From Schaalia sp. 19OD2882 (GTDB lineage Bacteria > Actinomycetota > Actinomycetes > Actinomycetales > Actinomycetaceae): DNA of 64,000 nt. Made by a program: the position numbers and the translations under genes. Numbering within the stretch: position 1 is the stretch's first letter; every line of letters starts with the position of its first letter. Positions 8,679 to 18,301 of the stretch are shown here, in pieces. The notes beneath the pieces were generated by a model. That model saw only the letters and a list, made by a program, of their open reading frames with translations. It made no database searches and was not told the origin of the DNA. The stretch lies in assembly GCF_018986735.1 (NCBI RefSeq), contig NZ_CP065521.1, positions 248,001-312,000 of the forward strand, written 5' to 3'.

Positions 8679-9026
8679 ATGACCGCCCCCGTTCCCGGAC
8701 AGCCCCCTGCCAAGTCCCATGTCGTCGCCATGCTGCTCGCCTTCTTCCTCGGAGGCATCGGCGGAGCCGACTTCTACCTCGGCCACGTCAAGATCGCCAT
8801 CTACAAGATCGTCGCGCTCGTCGTCGGCTATGCGTTCATCTTCATCGGCGGCATCATGGGCATCAACGTGGAGACCGGTCAGCCCAACATGGCCGGAGTC
8901 GTCATCTCGGGCCTGGGCATGCTCATCTTGTTCGCCGTGAGCATCTGGGTCTTCGTCACCCTGATCATGGTGATCCTGCGCAAGGGCATGTACGGCACCG
9001 ACTCGAACGGCCAGCCGCTGGTCTGA
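8679..9026 (+). CDS. Short TM2-domain membrane protein (3 of 3)
   Basis: This 115-residue member of the tandem family lacks the repeat tail: only about ten residues precede the membrane domain [32 protein letters not shown] and two further helices. The C-terminus [11 protein letters not shown] matches the ends of the two preceding genes. AAGGAG lies 7 bp before ATG 8679. Compared with its neighbours it looks like the minimal membrane core of the family. Role unknown. Confidence 0.85.
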   Translation: MTAPVPGQPPAKSHVVAMLLAFFLGGIGGADFYLGHVKIAIYKIVALVVGYAFIFIGGIMGINVETGQPNMAGVVISGLGMLILFAVSIWVFVTLIMVILRKGMYGTDSNGQPLV

Positions 9027-9044
9027 GTCGAACACTGCGAGACC

Positions 9045-9084
9045 GGGGCCGGTTGCCGACGCGTCTGCGTCGGCAACCGGCCCC
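9045..9084 (+). terminator. Strong 18-bp-stem terminator after third TM2 gene
   Basis: An uninterrupted 18-bp stem (9045-9062 with 9067-9084) surrounds the loop GTCT, 18 bp after the stop codon. This is one of the strongest hairpins in the window and closes the TM2 cluster. Confidence 0.85.
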
Positions 9085-9202
9085 ACCTCCATGCGCGCAC
9101 GAAAGGCTGTCGCCGTCCTGTGCAGGCAGGGCACAACCCCACGGCCCTCATCCATGCACCCGCGGAGGCGAGGCCCAGCGCAGGCTGTGGAAGAATCGGA
9201 AC

Positions 9203-9784
9203 ATGCTGCTCAGCGACCGTGACATCGAAGCGGGACTGGACTGCGGACGGATCACCCTGGACCCGCTGGACCGTGGACTGGTCCAGCCTGCCAGCATTGA
9301 CGTGCGCCTGGACAGGCTCTTCCGCCTTTTCGACAACCACCGCTATGCCGTCATCGACCCTGCCCAGGACCAGTCCGAACTCACGCGCCTGGTCGACGTC
9401 GGCCCGGACGAGCCCTTCGTGCTGCACCCGGGCGAATTCGTCCTGGGATCGACCTACGAGATGGTCACCTTGGCAGATGACATCGCCGCACGACTCGAAG
9501 GCAAATCCTCCCTCGGACGCCTGGGGCTGCTCACCCACTCCACCGCGGGCTTCATCGACCCGGGCTTCAGCGGACACGTCACCCTGGAGCTGTCGAACAC
9601 CGCGACCATGCCGATCCTGCTGCACCCCGGGATGAAGATCGGACAACTCTGCTTCTTCGACCTGTCCTGCCCGGCAGCCCGCCCCTACGGGTCGGGAACC
9701 ATCGGCTCGCACTACCAGGGCCAGCGCGGTCCCACAGCATCCCGTTCACACATGCGATTCACCAGGACACGGATCGAAAGATGA
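9203..9784 (+). CDS. dcd: dCTP deaminase (possibly dUMP-forming)
   Basis: The 193-residue enzyme converts dCTP to dUTP, and in many actinobacteria on to dUMP. Visible motifs are [12 protein letters not shown] at the N-terminus, [20 protein letters not shown] in the substrate-binding region, and [21 protein letters not shown], which holds the catalytic Glu. The length matches the bifunctional mycobacterial enzyme (about 190 residues), but bifunctionality is inference. ATG 9203 has no ribosome binding site; AAGAAT lies exactly 6 bp upstream, consistent with a leaderless mRNA. The stop overlaps the next gene by 4 bp (ATGA). Confidence 0.93.
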   Translation: MLLSDRDIEAGLDCGRITLDPLDRGLVQPASIDVRLDRLFRLFDNHRYAVIDPAQDQSELTRLVDVGPDEPFVLHPGEFVLGSTYEMVTLADDIAARLEGKSSLGRLGLLTHSTAGFIDPGFSGHVTLELSNTATMPILLHPGMKIGQLCFFDLSCPAARPYGSGTIGSHYQGQRGPTASRSHMRFTRTRIER

Positions 9785-11157
9785 CTTCCACCCCCGACAC
9801 CACAGGTGCGCCGGTGCGCCGCTCCCTCAAGGAGAGGATGGCCCGGGCAGAAGCCCCGACCTCGACCACCTCCACTGCCGGAAAGACGCCGGGGAGGGCC
9901 AACGGCACCGGAGAACTTCCCGCCCTCGGAAACACCGGGGCCACACCCGTGGTCGCTTTCGACCCACTGACCTCGACGACGACCTCGTCCTCGGTGATCC
10001 TCACCGACACCACCACCAACGCCCTCGGCGCCCACGTCGTCCACGACCACGCCTTCCGCGTCGGCACCGAAGGGGATGTCGCCGCGGACCAGGCCGCCGC
10101 GCTGGTGGCCCCCCTGGAACGCACGGCACCCCTGGCTCCCATCGACCGCCACACCGCCACAGGCCACCACCTCTTGGCCGTCAACTCCACGGTGGAGCCC
10201 GATGAGCTCGAAGCGCTGGCCGTGTCGGTGTGGGAAGGGGCCGGTTGGACCGCCCCCGGCACGTTGCGGCTGAGCGGCGGAGCCCGACTTGAAGGCCCCT
10301 GGTCCCTGCCCACCGAATTGCGCAGGGAATTCGGGATTCCCGCCGAACAGGACACGGTGTGGTTGCTCGTGTGCGCGCCCAACCGCGCCCAGTTCCCTCC
10401 GCGCCCCAACCTCTTCGACCGGTGGGCCAACGCCTTCCCGAAAGGGGTTCCCTGTGGGGTCGAAGCCAAGATGCTGCTCACCATGGAGCGGATGGCCCGG
10501 CGGCTGGCAGGGACCATTCGGATCGCAGGCTCCGGCGTGCTCATCGAACCCGACCCGGATTCGGCGGTCTCCCTGACCGTGCATGCGCCGCGCTGGCTCG
10601 ACCCCGAAGAGGCGCTGGCCCTTCTCGTCACCGAGTTCCCGGACACGATCGACGCCCGCGACATCGTCCCCGAACGCGGACACGCCATCCCCAAGCGCAG
10701 GGACCTTGAGCGTGTGGACGCAGTGCGCGAAGGCCTGCCCGAAGTGCCCGCCGAGGTCGCCCGGGCCATCGAGTCGGACCGACGGCGCGACCTGGAGGCA
10801 GGACAACTGCTCGACGGATACTCGCTGGTCACTCCCGTCGGAAACAAGTCCCGAATGGCCCTTGAGGTGCGTCCCGCCGGCGAGGTCGTTCCCCAGGCGC
10901 TGCGCTGGGAGACCTGGGCGTCCGGGCCGATCATCGAGTACAAACTGCGCTGGTTGCCTGCCGAGGGAGTCTCGGGTGCGCCCTCGTCCTCGGCCACCTC
11001 CAGCGCCGTGCCGGACGCACGGCACGGCCTGACCCGCGCCGCACGCCTGGAACGGGTACGGGCCGCCGCCGACATCGAACGCGCAGCCGCCCTGGTCCAA
11101 GGGGCGGTCGGTGGAGCCATCCTGGACGAGGACGGCTTCCTGGTGGGTCTTGGCTGA
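9781..11157 (+). CDS. Hypothetical protein translationally coupled to dcd
   Basis: I do not recognise this 458-residue protein. The first 55 residues are Ser/Thr/Pro-rich and look disordered; the rest is a mixed alpha/beta sequence without signal peptide, transmembrane helix, P-loop or metal motif. Notable segments are [39 protein letters not shown] and [16 protein letters not shown]. It starts inside the dcd stop codon (ATGA overlap), so it is co-translated with dCTP deaminase. The reading frame has typical high GC at third positions and is surely coding. Whether it acts in nucleotide metabolism is not shown by the sequence. Confidence 0.8.
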   Translation: MTSTPDTTGAPVRRSLKERMARAEAPTSTTSTAGKTPGRANGTGELPALGNTGATPVVAFDPLTSTTTSSSVILTDTTTNALGAHVVHDHAFRVGTEGDVAADQAAALVAPLERTAPLAPIDRHTATGHHLLAVNSTVEPDELEALAVSVWEGAGWTAPGTLRLSGGARLEGPWSLPTELRREFGIPAEQDTVWLLVCAPNRAQFPPRPNLFDRWANAFPKGVPCGVEAKMLLTMERMARRLAGTIRIAGSGVLIEPDPDSAVSLTVHAPRWLDPEEALALLVTEFPDTIDARDIVPERGHAIPKRRDLERVDAVREGLPEVPAEVARAIESDRRRDLEAGQLLDGYSLVTPVGNKSRMALEVRPAGEVVPQALRWETWASGPIIEYKLRWLPAEGVSGAPSSSATSSAVPDARHGLTRAARLERVRAAADIERAAALVQGAVGGAILDEDGFLVGLG

Positions 11158-11343
11158 CGGGGGCGATTTCCTCACCGGCCCCTCTTGTCGTCCAGGACCA
11201 CTGCGACACGGCCACCAGGGTCCGCGTTTTCGCCCAGGGCGTGACGGCAGGACCGTGACCATCGCCCCGTCACAGACTGTTTCCAGCAAGTTTCCAGTTC
11301 CCATGGGTGGAATCGGAGATGCGAACAGCCGGAAGGGGGCGAG

Positions 11344-12171
11344 ATGACCGTGGTGGAAAAGGACGCAGAGATCGTCGAGGTGGAACTCGTCTTCGAGGAC
11401 GAGACGCCCCCGGCCGGCCCCTACGCCCAACGCGCGGACCGCACTGCGCCCTCGGCGGGCACGTCGAGGACATTCGACGCGACCACCGGCAGCGGCGAAC
11501 CCGCCCCCGGGTGGCCGCAGGAAAGCACTCGGCGCGCCGACGGACTTCGCGCCCTGCCGTGGCGAGCCCAATCACTGGTGGCGGCCCTTGTGTTGACCTG
11601 CCTGGTCATGGTGCTGGCCCCCCTGATGGTCGCTGCGCGGCCGGTCGCCACCGTGGTGGTCGCGACTTCACTGGTCGGCGGTGGACTGTGGACGCTGTCC
11701 TCGACCCTGGTCCAACTGCTCCTTGGCCCCGTAGGGGCGGCGGCGTGCGTGGGCGCCACGCATGTGGTGCTGCGTCGGGGCTCCGACGCGGTGAAGCCCT
11801 GGGCGGTGCTGGTGGCAATGGGCCTCGCGTGGGTCGTCAACGGGCTGGTCGGCATGGCCACTCTGTGGTCCTCCGGAATGCATGTGAGTGCCTTGGCCTT
11901 CGCCGGCGCCGCCGCAACGGTGGCAGTGTCCGCGACAAGCGAACGCCGCCTGACCTTGGTGGCAGGCGTTGCCACCGTCCTGGACCTGACCATCTCGGCC
12001 TTGCTCGTCCTCACAGGGGCAGTCAGCGTCCTCGGGGCCACCACCAGCCTCACAGTGGGAGTCCTGTCCGCGGGCCTCGGCGTCCACGCGTGGAACCGGT
12101 GGGGCGCGCCGCTGGCCGATGGGCACCGCAGGGCTCACGCCTTCATGCGGGCTGCGGGCTTGCGTCCCTGA
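11344..12171 (+). CDS. Hypothetical polytopic membrane protein
   Basis: This 275-residue protein has about 75 acidic and Pro-rich N-terminal residues (cytoplasmic by charge), then six or seven hydrophobic helices from about residue 77 to 255, many rich in Val, Ala, Thr and Gly. No catalytic motif is visible. GGAAGGGGG (11331-11339) precedes ATG 11344. The 186-bp gap from the preceding gene contains no recognisable feature. It ends 7 bp from the convergent EtfD-like gene. Function unknown. Confidence 0.75.
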   Translation: MTVVEKDAEIVEVELVFEDETPPAGPYAQRADRTAPSAGTSRTFDATTGSGEPAPGWPQESTRRADGLRALPWRAQSLVAALVLTCLVMVLAPLMVAARPVATVVVATSLVGGGLWTLSSTLVQLLLGPVGAAACVGATHVVLRRGSDAVKPWAVLVAMGLAWVVNGLVGMATLWSSGMHVSALAFAGAAATVAVSATSERRLTLVAGVATVLDLTISALLVLTGAVSVLGATTSLTVGVLSAGLGVHAWNRWGAPLADGHRRAHAFMRAAGLRP

Positions 12172-12178
12172 CCGACGC

Positions 12179-14653
12179 TCAGCGATCGGCCGGTGCGCCG
12201 CCCTTGTCCGCTTCCGACGGGCCACCCTGGCCGCGCCTGACGGATTCGAGCAGCATGACTGCCACATCGCGGACCTCGGGCATGCGCACGGATGCGCCCC
12301 CCGCAGCCCCGCCCTCCTCCGAAGCGGCGGTGGAGGCGAAACCCGCCGAGGACCCGGTGGCCGAGCCCAACATCTGGGAGCAGAAGGGGCAGGCGGTGGC
12401 AACCACGTCGGCGCCGGTCTGCGCGGCCTCGACCATGCGAGCGTCGGCGATGCGGATGCCGCGGGTCTCCTCGAACCACGCGTGGGCGCCGCCTGCCCCG
12501 CAGCACATGGCGCGCTCGTGGTTGCGAGGCATCTCCACCAAGTCCACTCCCGGCAGGGCGCTGACCAGTTCGCGCGGCGGCTCGTAGACGCGGTTGTGGC
12601 GCCCCAGGTAGCAGGCGTCGTGGTAGGTGACCGTGCGACGCTGCTCCTCGGGAGCGGCCACCGGACGCAGCTTTCCTTCGCGCACCAGTCGGTTCAACAG
12701 TTGGGTGTGGTGCACGACCTCGAAATGCCCATTCAACTCCGGATACTCTCCGGCGATCGTGTTGAAGCAGTGGGCGCAACTCACGACGATGCGCTGCGCA
12801 CGGGCCTCCTCCAAGGCGCTGATCGCCTGAGCGGCCAGCATCTGGAACAGGGGCTCGTTGCCGGCCCGGCGCGCCGGGTCACCCGTGCAGGACTCGCCCG
12901 AACCCAGGACCGCAAAGCTCACCCCCGCCGTGTGCAGCAGCTCGGCGACAGCAGCCGAGGTGGCCTTTGCCTTGTCGTCGAAGGCGCCGGCGCAGCCCAC
13001 CCAGAACAGGTAGTCGACCTGGTCGGCGGACTCGACGTCCACACCGACCACCGGCACGTCGAAGTCCAGTCCCTTTGCCCAGTCCATGCGCTTGCGGGCC
13101 GGCTGGTTGTAGGGGTTCGCCTTGGACTCCATGCCGCGGAAGGCCCGTCCGAGCTCACGCGGGAACGCCGCCTCCATGAGGACCCGGTGGCGACGCAGGT
13201 CAAGGATGTGGTCGATGTGCTCGATGTCCACCGGGCACTGGTCCACACATGCGCCGCACATCGTGCAGTCCCACAGGACTTCCTCGCTGACCACGTCGGG
13301 CACCAGCGGACCCGCCACAGGCGCCACCCCGGTCTCGCCGGTGGCCCCGGCAGCCGACAGGGCCTGGACCAGGTCGAAGGAGTGAGGGCTCGGTTCAGCG
13401 CCCTTCTCCAGCAGCATACGGCCCTCGGATTCGATTTCCTCCAGGTGGTCCAGGCCCCCGGGGACCTCCCCGTCGGTCACCTCGCGCTGGGTGATCTCCA
13501 GGCGTGAGGCCGACTCGACATGGTCGCGCATCGACATGATGAGCAGTTTCGGGGACAACGGCTTGCGCGTGTTCCACGCGGGGCACAGTTCCTGGCACCG
13601 GCCGCACTCCGTGCACGAGTACAGGTCCAGCCGGTCCTTCCACGACAGGTCGGCCGTGGAACCGGCGCCCAGGACCGCGTCCTCGGGAAGGTCGTCGAAG
13701 ACCTCCGGTGAGGTGACGATCCGCCCCTCCACCAGCATCGGCGCTGCAGGGCCCAAGGACTTGCGCCCGTCGGGACTGCGCCTGGTGAGCAGGTTCAAGA
13801 AGGCGGTGAAACGGTGCCAGGCGATTCCCATGGACGTCTGGGCGCCGACGACCATCATCCACACCATCGACACGCAGATCTTGAACAGGGACAGCACGAC
13901 GATGGCATTGGCCAAAGTGGTCACGGACAGTGCCAGGCCCGACGGGCCGAGCAGCGTCCCGATCCAGCCGGTCAGGGGGAAGTGCCACCACGTGGCGGCG
14001 TCCTCGTGTGCGAGAAGGGATGCGGTCAGCGCATGGTCCAGTCCGCGCAACAGCACCACGCACACGCACACCAGCAGGACGACCCACTCGACGAAGAGCG
14101 CCTGCCACTTGGTCGAACCGAGGAAACGGGAGGCCGGCGCATCCGCGCGCCCGCCCCGTGGGGAGGTGAAGGAGCCGGCGGTCCCACCCTCGCCCTTGCC
14201 CGAGGCGGACAGGGCAGCCTCCTCGACGCTGCCGTACCCGGCGCGTGCGCGTACGACCATGAGGAGGACCATGGCGGCACTTCCCGCCCAGGCCAGCGCC
14301 TCCACCATCCACTCCCACAGCGGGAAGCGGCCGATCAGGGGCAGCTGCCACAACTGGTCGCGCAGGTGTGCATAGGCCGAGACCAGGGTGAGGAACAACA
14401 GGACGAAGGAGACCATGACCAGCCAGTGCGCCGCCCGCACCCACGGGCGCGAGCGGAACTCGCGATGGGTGAGCACCGTGGTCACCAGCGACCGCACTCG
14501 CCGCCCGAAGTGGGCGAAGCGACCGGGTTCGCTGTGACCGGCGGAGATCTGCCGCCACAGGTGCCAGGTGCCGCGGCCCAGGGACAGCAGACCGAAGGCA
14601 CTGACGAAAAGGGCGAGCACCCAGCTGACGACTGTGAGGATCGGCGTGGCCAT
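12179..14653 (-). CDS. Membrane iron-sulfur reductase, EtfD/Rv0338c-like
   Basis: This 824-residue protein fuses an N-terminal membrane domain with about six helices (to about residue 290) to an electron-transfer module. Two [4Fe-4S] motifs follow, CTECGRCQELCP (about 345) and CTMCGACVDQCP (about 459), then two cysteine-rich CCG domains with SCTGDPARR, CAHCFN, DACYLGRHN and MCCGAGGAH. This order is that of mycobacterial Rv0338c (EtfD), which passes electrons from the electron-transfer flavoprotein of fatty-acid oxidation to menaquinone. HdrD/GlpC-type reductases are more distant alternatives. The start at 14653 has GGAGGTGG just upstream. No ETF genes are in the window. Confidence 0.85.
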   Translation of the reverse strand: MATPILTVVSWVLALFVSAFGLLSLGRGTWHLWRQISAGHSEPGRFAHFGRRVRSLVTTVLTHREFRSRPWVRAAHWLVMVSFVLLFLTLVSAYAHLRDQLWQLPLIGRFPLWEWMVEALAWAGSAAMVLLMVVRARAGYGSVEEAALSASGKGEGGTAGSFTSPRGGRADAPASRFLGSTKWQALFVEWVVLLVCVCVVLLRGLDHALTASLLAHEDAATWWHFPLTGWIGTLLGPSGLALSVTTLANAIVVLSLFKICVSMVWMMVVGAQTSMGIAWHRFTAFLNLLTRRSPDGRKSLGPAAPMLVEGRIVTSPEVFDDLPEDAVLGAGSTADLSWKDRLDLYSCTECGRCQELCPAWNTRKPLSPKLLIMSMRDHVESASRLEITQREVTDGEVPGGLDHLEEIESEGRMLLEKGAEPSPHSFDLVQALSAAGATGETGVAPVAGPLVPDVVSEEVLWDCTMCGACVDQCPVDIEHIDHILDLRRHRVLMEAAFPRELGRAFRGMESKANPYNQPARKRMDWAKGLDFDVPVVGVDVESADQVDYLFWVGCAGAFDDKAKATSAAVAELLHTAGVSFAVLGSGESCTGDPARRAGNEPLFQMLAAQAISALEEARAQRIVVSCAHCFNTIAGEYPELNGHFEVVHHTQLLNRLVREGKLRPVAAPEEQRRTVTYHDACYLGRHNRVYEPPRELVSALPGVDLVEMPRNHERAMCCGAGGAHAWFEETRGIRIADARMVEAAQTGADVVATACPFCSQMLGSATGSSAGFASTAASEEGGAAGGASVRMPEVRDVAVMLLESVRRGQGGPSEADKGGAPADR

Positions 14654-14726
14654 TCCACCTCCTGGTCGGCGGGTCGGCGGGTGGGTGGGGAATGCGCCCA
14701 TTGTCCCACGCGTGTGCGAGAGCCAG

Positions 14727-14761
14727 GACGAGGGCGACGGCGCGCTGGCGTCGCCCTCGTG
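14727..14761. repeat. Inverted repeat containing the 10-mer GACGAGGGCG
   Basis: ACGAGGGCGACG (14728-14739) and CGTCGCCCTCGT (14749-14760) are perfect 12-bp arms around a 9-nt loop. It lies between divergent genes, where a terminator is not expected. The left arm holds an exact copy of the window-wide 10-mer (14727-14736); the right arm holds a one-mismatch copy (14752-14761). Confidence 0.7.
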
Positions 14762-14804
14762 GACGAGGTGGCCCGGCGCCCTGCCGGTGTGAGACAGTGA
14801 CACC

Positions 14805-16370
14805 GTGCGTACCTCACCTCAGGTTCTGACGGATTCGCCGATGAGCACACAGGAGATCTTCGAGGACGACCACCCCCACGACCAGTGCGGCGTGTTCGGG
14901 GTGTGGGCCCCCGGAGAGGACGTCTCCCGACTCACCTACTTCGCCCTGTACGCCCTGCAGCACCGCGGCCAACAGTCCGCGGGAATCGCCGCCACCGACT
15001 CCGAGTCGATCCTCGTCTACAAGGACAAGGGACTGGTCAACCAGGTCTTCAGCGAGCAGACCCTGCAGGGTCTCAAAGGACACATCGCGTTGGGGCACGT
15101 CCGATACGCCACCACTGGCGGGGACACGTGGCGCAACGCCCAACCGACCCTGGGGCCCACACCGACGGGCACCCTGGCCCTGTGCCACAACGGGAACCTG
15201 ACGAACACCGGGGAACTGCGTCACTTGGCTCTCTCGGTCGCCGACGACGGCGACGACGTCACCCGTGGGGCCACCACGGACACCTCTGTCGTGACCGCAT
15301 TGCTGGGCCTGGCTGATCGTCTGCCGGGCCCTCTTCCTTTCGTGGGCACCGCCAAGAGGATCCCTGCACCGGAGGTGGTGGCCCCGGACCTCGTCCCCGA
15401 GGCCAGGGCGGCCGGCGGCGCCCTGGTCGCCGCGGCGCTCAAGGTCCTGCCCCGGCTGCGCGGGGCGTTCTCGCTGGTCTTCATGGACGAGCACACGCTC
15501 TACGGCGCGCGCGACCCGCACGGGTACCGGCCGCTGGTCCTGGGCAGGCTGGACAGTGGAGGCTGGGTCCTGGCTTCCGAGACCGCCGCGCTGGACCTGT
15601 GCGGCGCGACCTTCGTCCGTGAGATCGAGCCGGGCGAGTTCGTCGCCGTCGACCACACGGGGGTGCGCCTGACTCGTTTCGCCATCACCCGGGCGAACAC
15701 CTGTGTCTTCGAGTACGTGTACCTGTCGCGCCCGGACACGAGGATCGGCGGCAGGCAGATCGTGGCCGCCCGGCGTGAGATGGGTGCTTTCCTGGCGCGC
15801 GAGAATCCGGTCGAGGCCGACTTGGTGATCCCCACGCCCGAGTCCGGTACGCCGGCCGCCATCGGTTACGCGCAGGAGTCGGGCATCCCCTTCGCCCAGG
15901 GGCTGGTGAAGAACGCCTACGTGGGGCGCACCTTCATCCAGCCGACCCAGTCCTTGCGTCAGCTGGGCATTCGCCTGAAGCTCAACCCCTTGCGCGAGGT
16001 GATCGAGGGCAAGCGGCTCATCGTCATCGATGATTCGATCGTGCGCGGCAACACCCAGCGCGCCTTGGTGCGCATGTTGCGCGAGGCCGGAGCCGCCGAG
16101 GTCCACGTGCGCATTTCCTCCCCTCCTGTGCAGTGGCCGTGCTTCTTCGGCATCGACTTCCCGACGCGGGAGGAGCTGCTGGCTTCGTCGATGGGGGTGG
16201 AGGAGATGCGTGAGCACATCTGCGCCGACTCGTTGGCCTTCCTGTCCTTGGAGGGGATGGTCAAGGCGACGAACCAGGGCACCAGTTTGTGCATGGGGTG
16301 CTTCAACGGCGACTACCCGGAGTCGATCCCCGCAGGAGCCACCACCACCGGCGACAACCTTCCCTCGTGA
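14805..16370 (+). CDS. purF: Amidophosphoribosyltransferase
   Basis: PurF makes 5-phosphoribosylamine from PRPP and glutamine, the first step of purine synthesis. This 521-residue protein has the N-terminal nucleophile Cys28 in DQCGVFGVW, exposed after propeptide removal, the PRPP-binding motif RLIVIDDSIVRGNT, and four cysteines expected to bind a [4Fe-4S] cluster as in the Bacillus-type enzyme (TCVFEY, QWPCFFG, SLCMGCFNGD). GTG 14805 is preferred because GACAGT lies exactly 6 bp upstream with no ribosome binding site, matching other leaderless genes here; ATG 14841 is the alternative. purM follows after 106 bp. Confidence 0.94.
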   Translation: MRTSPQVLTDSPMSTQEIFEDDHPHDQCGVFGVWAPGEDVSRLTYFALYALQHRGQQSAGIAATDSESILVYKDKGLVNQVFSEQTLQGLKGHIALGHVRYATTGGDTWRNAQPTLGPTPTGTLALCHNGNLTNTGELRHLALSVADDGDDVTRGATTDTSVVTALLGLADRLPGPLPFVGTAKRIPAPEVVAPDLVPEARAAGGALVAAALKVLPRLRGAFSLVFMDEHTLYGARDPHGYRPLVLGRLDSGGWVLASETAALDLCGATFVREIEPGEFVAVDHTGVRLTRFAITRANTCVFEYVYLSRPDTRIGGRQIVAARREMGAFLARENPVEADLVIPTPESGTPAAIGYAQESGIPFAQGLVKNAYVGRTFIQPTQSLRQLGIRLKLNPLREVIEGKRLIVIDDSIVRGNTQRALVRMLREAGAAEVHVRISSPPVQWPCFFGIDFPTREELLASSMGVEEMREHICADSLAFLSLEGMVKATNQGTSLCMGCFNGDYPESIPAGATTTGDNLPS

Positions 16371-16476
16371 GAATCGTCCGTCCTCCTCGTCCCCGCACCG
16401 CTCCGCCCTCGCCCCCCGACCCTTGCCACCCGCCCACCCCGCCCTCGTTCCCACACCACCCGCCCCGGAGGATCCC

Positions 16477-17610
16477 ATGACCCAGCAGACCCCCCTCGAC
16501 TACGCCAGCGCCGGAGTCGACACCGCCGCCGGAGACCGCGCCGTCGAGCTGATGAAGGCCGCCGTGGCGCGCACGCACGACGCCACGGTGCTCGGCGCGG
16601 CCGGCGGATTCGCGGGCCTGGTCGACGCCTCCGCACTGCTCGGAATGCAGCGCCCCTTGCTGGCCACCTCCACCGACGGTGTCGGCACGAAGATTGCACT
16701 GGCGCGCCAGATGGGCGTGCACGACACCATCGGGCAGGACCTGGTGGGCATGGTCGTCGATGACATCGTCGTGGTCGGTGCCCGCCCGCTTCTCATGACC
16801 GACTACATCGCGTGCGGCCAAGTGGTTCCCGAACGGATCGCCGACATCGTGCGCGGCATCGCGCAGGCCTGTGAATCCATCGGGTGCCCGCTGGTGGGCG
16901 GTGAGACCGCCGAACACCCCGGCGTCATGGATCCGGACGACTACGACATCGCCGGTGCGGCCACGGGAGTCGTCGACGCCTCGCGCATCCTTGGGGCCGA
17001 GCGCGTCGTGGCTGGTGACGTACTGGTTGCCATGGCGTCTTCGGGCCTGCACTCGAACGGGTACTCACTGGTTCGCGCGGTGGTGGACCGTGTCGGACTG
17101 CCGCTGGAGGCGCATGTGGCCGAGTTCGGTCGGAGCCTGGGTGAGGAGCTTCTGGAGCCGACCCGCCTGTACACGAAACTGTGCCTGGACCTCATCGACG
17201 CGCTCGGGGTGGGCGAGGGCGGTGTCCATGCGCTGTCGCACGTCACGGGCGGAGGCTTGGGCGCGAACCTGTCGCGGGTGCTGCCGCGCGGCCTCGTGGC
17301 CACAGCGGATCGCGGCTCCTGGGTGGTGCCGCCGGTCTTCGACTGGGTGCGCCGTGGGGGAGAGGTCTCGTGGGAGGCGCTCGAGGACTCGCTGAACCTT
17401 GGTGTGGGCATGGTCGCGGTGGTTGGCGAGGCCGGGGCAGACGAGGTCGTGCGAATGGTTCGCGAGGCGGGCGTCGAGGCCTGGGTGCTGGGCACGGTCA
17501 TGGACGACGAGGGCGGGGTCGTGCTGCCCGAGGGTTCGCGCATCGTCCAGGGCGCCAAGGGAGCTGACGGCGGGGCGGTGGCTCTTCACGGCGGATACCG
17601 CACCGCGTGA
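16477..17610 (+). CDS. purM: Phosphoribosylformylglycinamidine cyclo-ligase (AIR synthetase)
   Basis: PurM closes the imidazole ring of AIR using ATP. The 377-residue protein begins YASAGVDTAAGDRAVELMK, has the conserved STDGVGTKIALA, the metal/nucleotide segment GQDLVGMVVDDIVVVGARPL, GGETAEHPG, SSGLHSNGYSLVR and HVTGGGLGANLSRVLP. ATG 16477 follows CGGAGGA. Together with purF and the downstream DUF3073 gene this is a conserved actinobacterial neighbourhood. The 106-bp purF-purM gap is strikingly C-rich. Confidence 0.95.
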   Translation: MTQQTPLDYASAGVDTAAGDRAVELMKAAVARTHDATVLGAAGGFAGLVDASALLGMQRPLLATSTDGVGTKIALARQMGVHDTIGQDLVGMVVDDIVVVGARPLLMTDYIACGQVVPERIADIVRGIAQACESIGCPLVGGETAEHPGVMDPDDYDIAGAATGVVDASRILGAERVVAGDVLVAMASSGLHSNGYSLVRAVVDRVGLPLEAHVAEFGRSLGEELLEPTRLYTKLCLDLIDALGVGEGGVHALSHVTGGGLGANLSRVLPRGLVATADRGSWVVPPVFDWVRRGGEVSWEALEDSLNLGVGMVAVVGEAGADEVVRMVREAGVEAWVLGTVMDDEGGVVLPEGSRIVQGAKGADGGAVALHGGYRTA

Positions 17611-17739
17611 CTGCCGCATCGCGTTACTGCGCCCGGCGCTTCTTCCTGCGCGCCCTGAACTGTGCGGCGGACCGTCCCTCGTCCTGCTTCGACAGTCGAC
17701 GAATGTCGAAGCGCACCCGACGTGTCCGGTGTCGAGGGT

Positions 17740-17821
17740 CGCCCTCGTCCCCCTTGAAGACCGAATCTCGCGGGACCACCGACGAATCTCGCGAGGGGCG
17801 AGGGTGAGGAGGGCGAGGGCG
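17740..17821. repeat. Intergenic repeat element, copy A (paired CGAATCTCGCG boxes)
   Basis: CGAATCTCGCG occurs at 17762-17772 and 17783-17793, exactly 21 bp apart, preceded by CGCCCTCGTC (17740-17749) and followed by a G-rich GGGGCGAGGGTGAG segment. A second copy with the same 21-bp spacing lies at 40439-40528. This copy is between convergent purM and the DUF3073 gene. The remaining 231-bp gap shows no gene. Confidence 0.7.
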
Positions 17822-17841
17822 CTCAGGAGTGGAGCGGAACC

Positions 17842-18111
17842 TCAGCGGCTTGTGGTGCCTGAGGGGCGGGTCCACGACTCCTCGTCGAGAAGGTCATCGG
17901 CCTTGTCGTCCTCGTACGTGTCGGCGTACTTGTCCGCGTAGGTGTCCTCGAACTCGTCGGCGTAGGGGTCCTCGTAGGAATCCTTGTCGTCGGATGACTC
18001 GCTCCCGGACGTCAACTCACGTTGGAGTGCGTCAAGATCCGTGTCGGGGCTGAAGTACTTCAACCGCCGAGCGACCTTCATCTGCTTTGCCTTTTGACGG
18101 CCGCGCCCCAT
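17842..18111 (-). CDS. DUF3073 family protein
   Basis: The 89-residue protein opens with the family hallmark MGRGRQKAKQMKVARRLKYF followed by SPDTDLDALQREL. The C-terminal half is very acidic with tandem Tyr-Ala-Asp units (EDPYADEFEDTYADKYADTY), a low-complexity feature. Start 18111 is chosen over ATG 18129 because GGAGGGGG (18120-18127) then serves as ribosome binding site. DUF3073 proteins sit next to purF-purM across actinobacteria; no biochemical role is established. The 190-bp upstream region holds an AT-rich promoter-like stretch but no gene. Confidence 0.9.
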   Translation of the reverse strand: MGRGRQKAKQMKVARRLKYFSPDTDLDALQRELTSGSESSDDKDSYEDPYADEFEDTYADKYADTYEDDKADDLLDEESWTRPSGTTSR

Positions 18112-18301
18112 GGGGTCGACCCCCTCCACGTCGTGCGGGTCCGCCGGAGCGGTGCCCTTGTCTGGTCAAAATTGTTCGTGAGGACATCATAACCGTATCT
18201 TGACGGTCCATCCCTTGTGTCCACCGCCGCGTGGGAGGGTCCATCATGTGGGCCTCGCCGATGAGGAGGGTGGCAGAAGTGCCTGTGATCTGCGAGAAAC
18301 C

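Noticed and set aside
9712..11571. 619-codon minus-strand open frame opposite dcd and the coupled hypothetical gene
   Set aside because: It is antisense to firmly coding sequence; its Gly/Arg-rich composition is what high-GC third positions give on the opposite strand.
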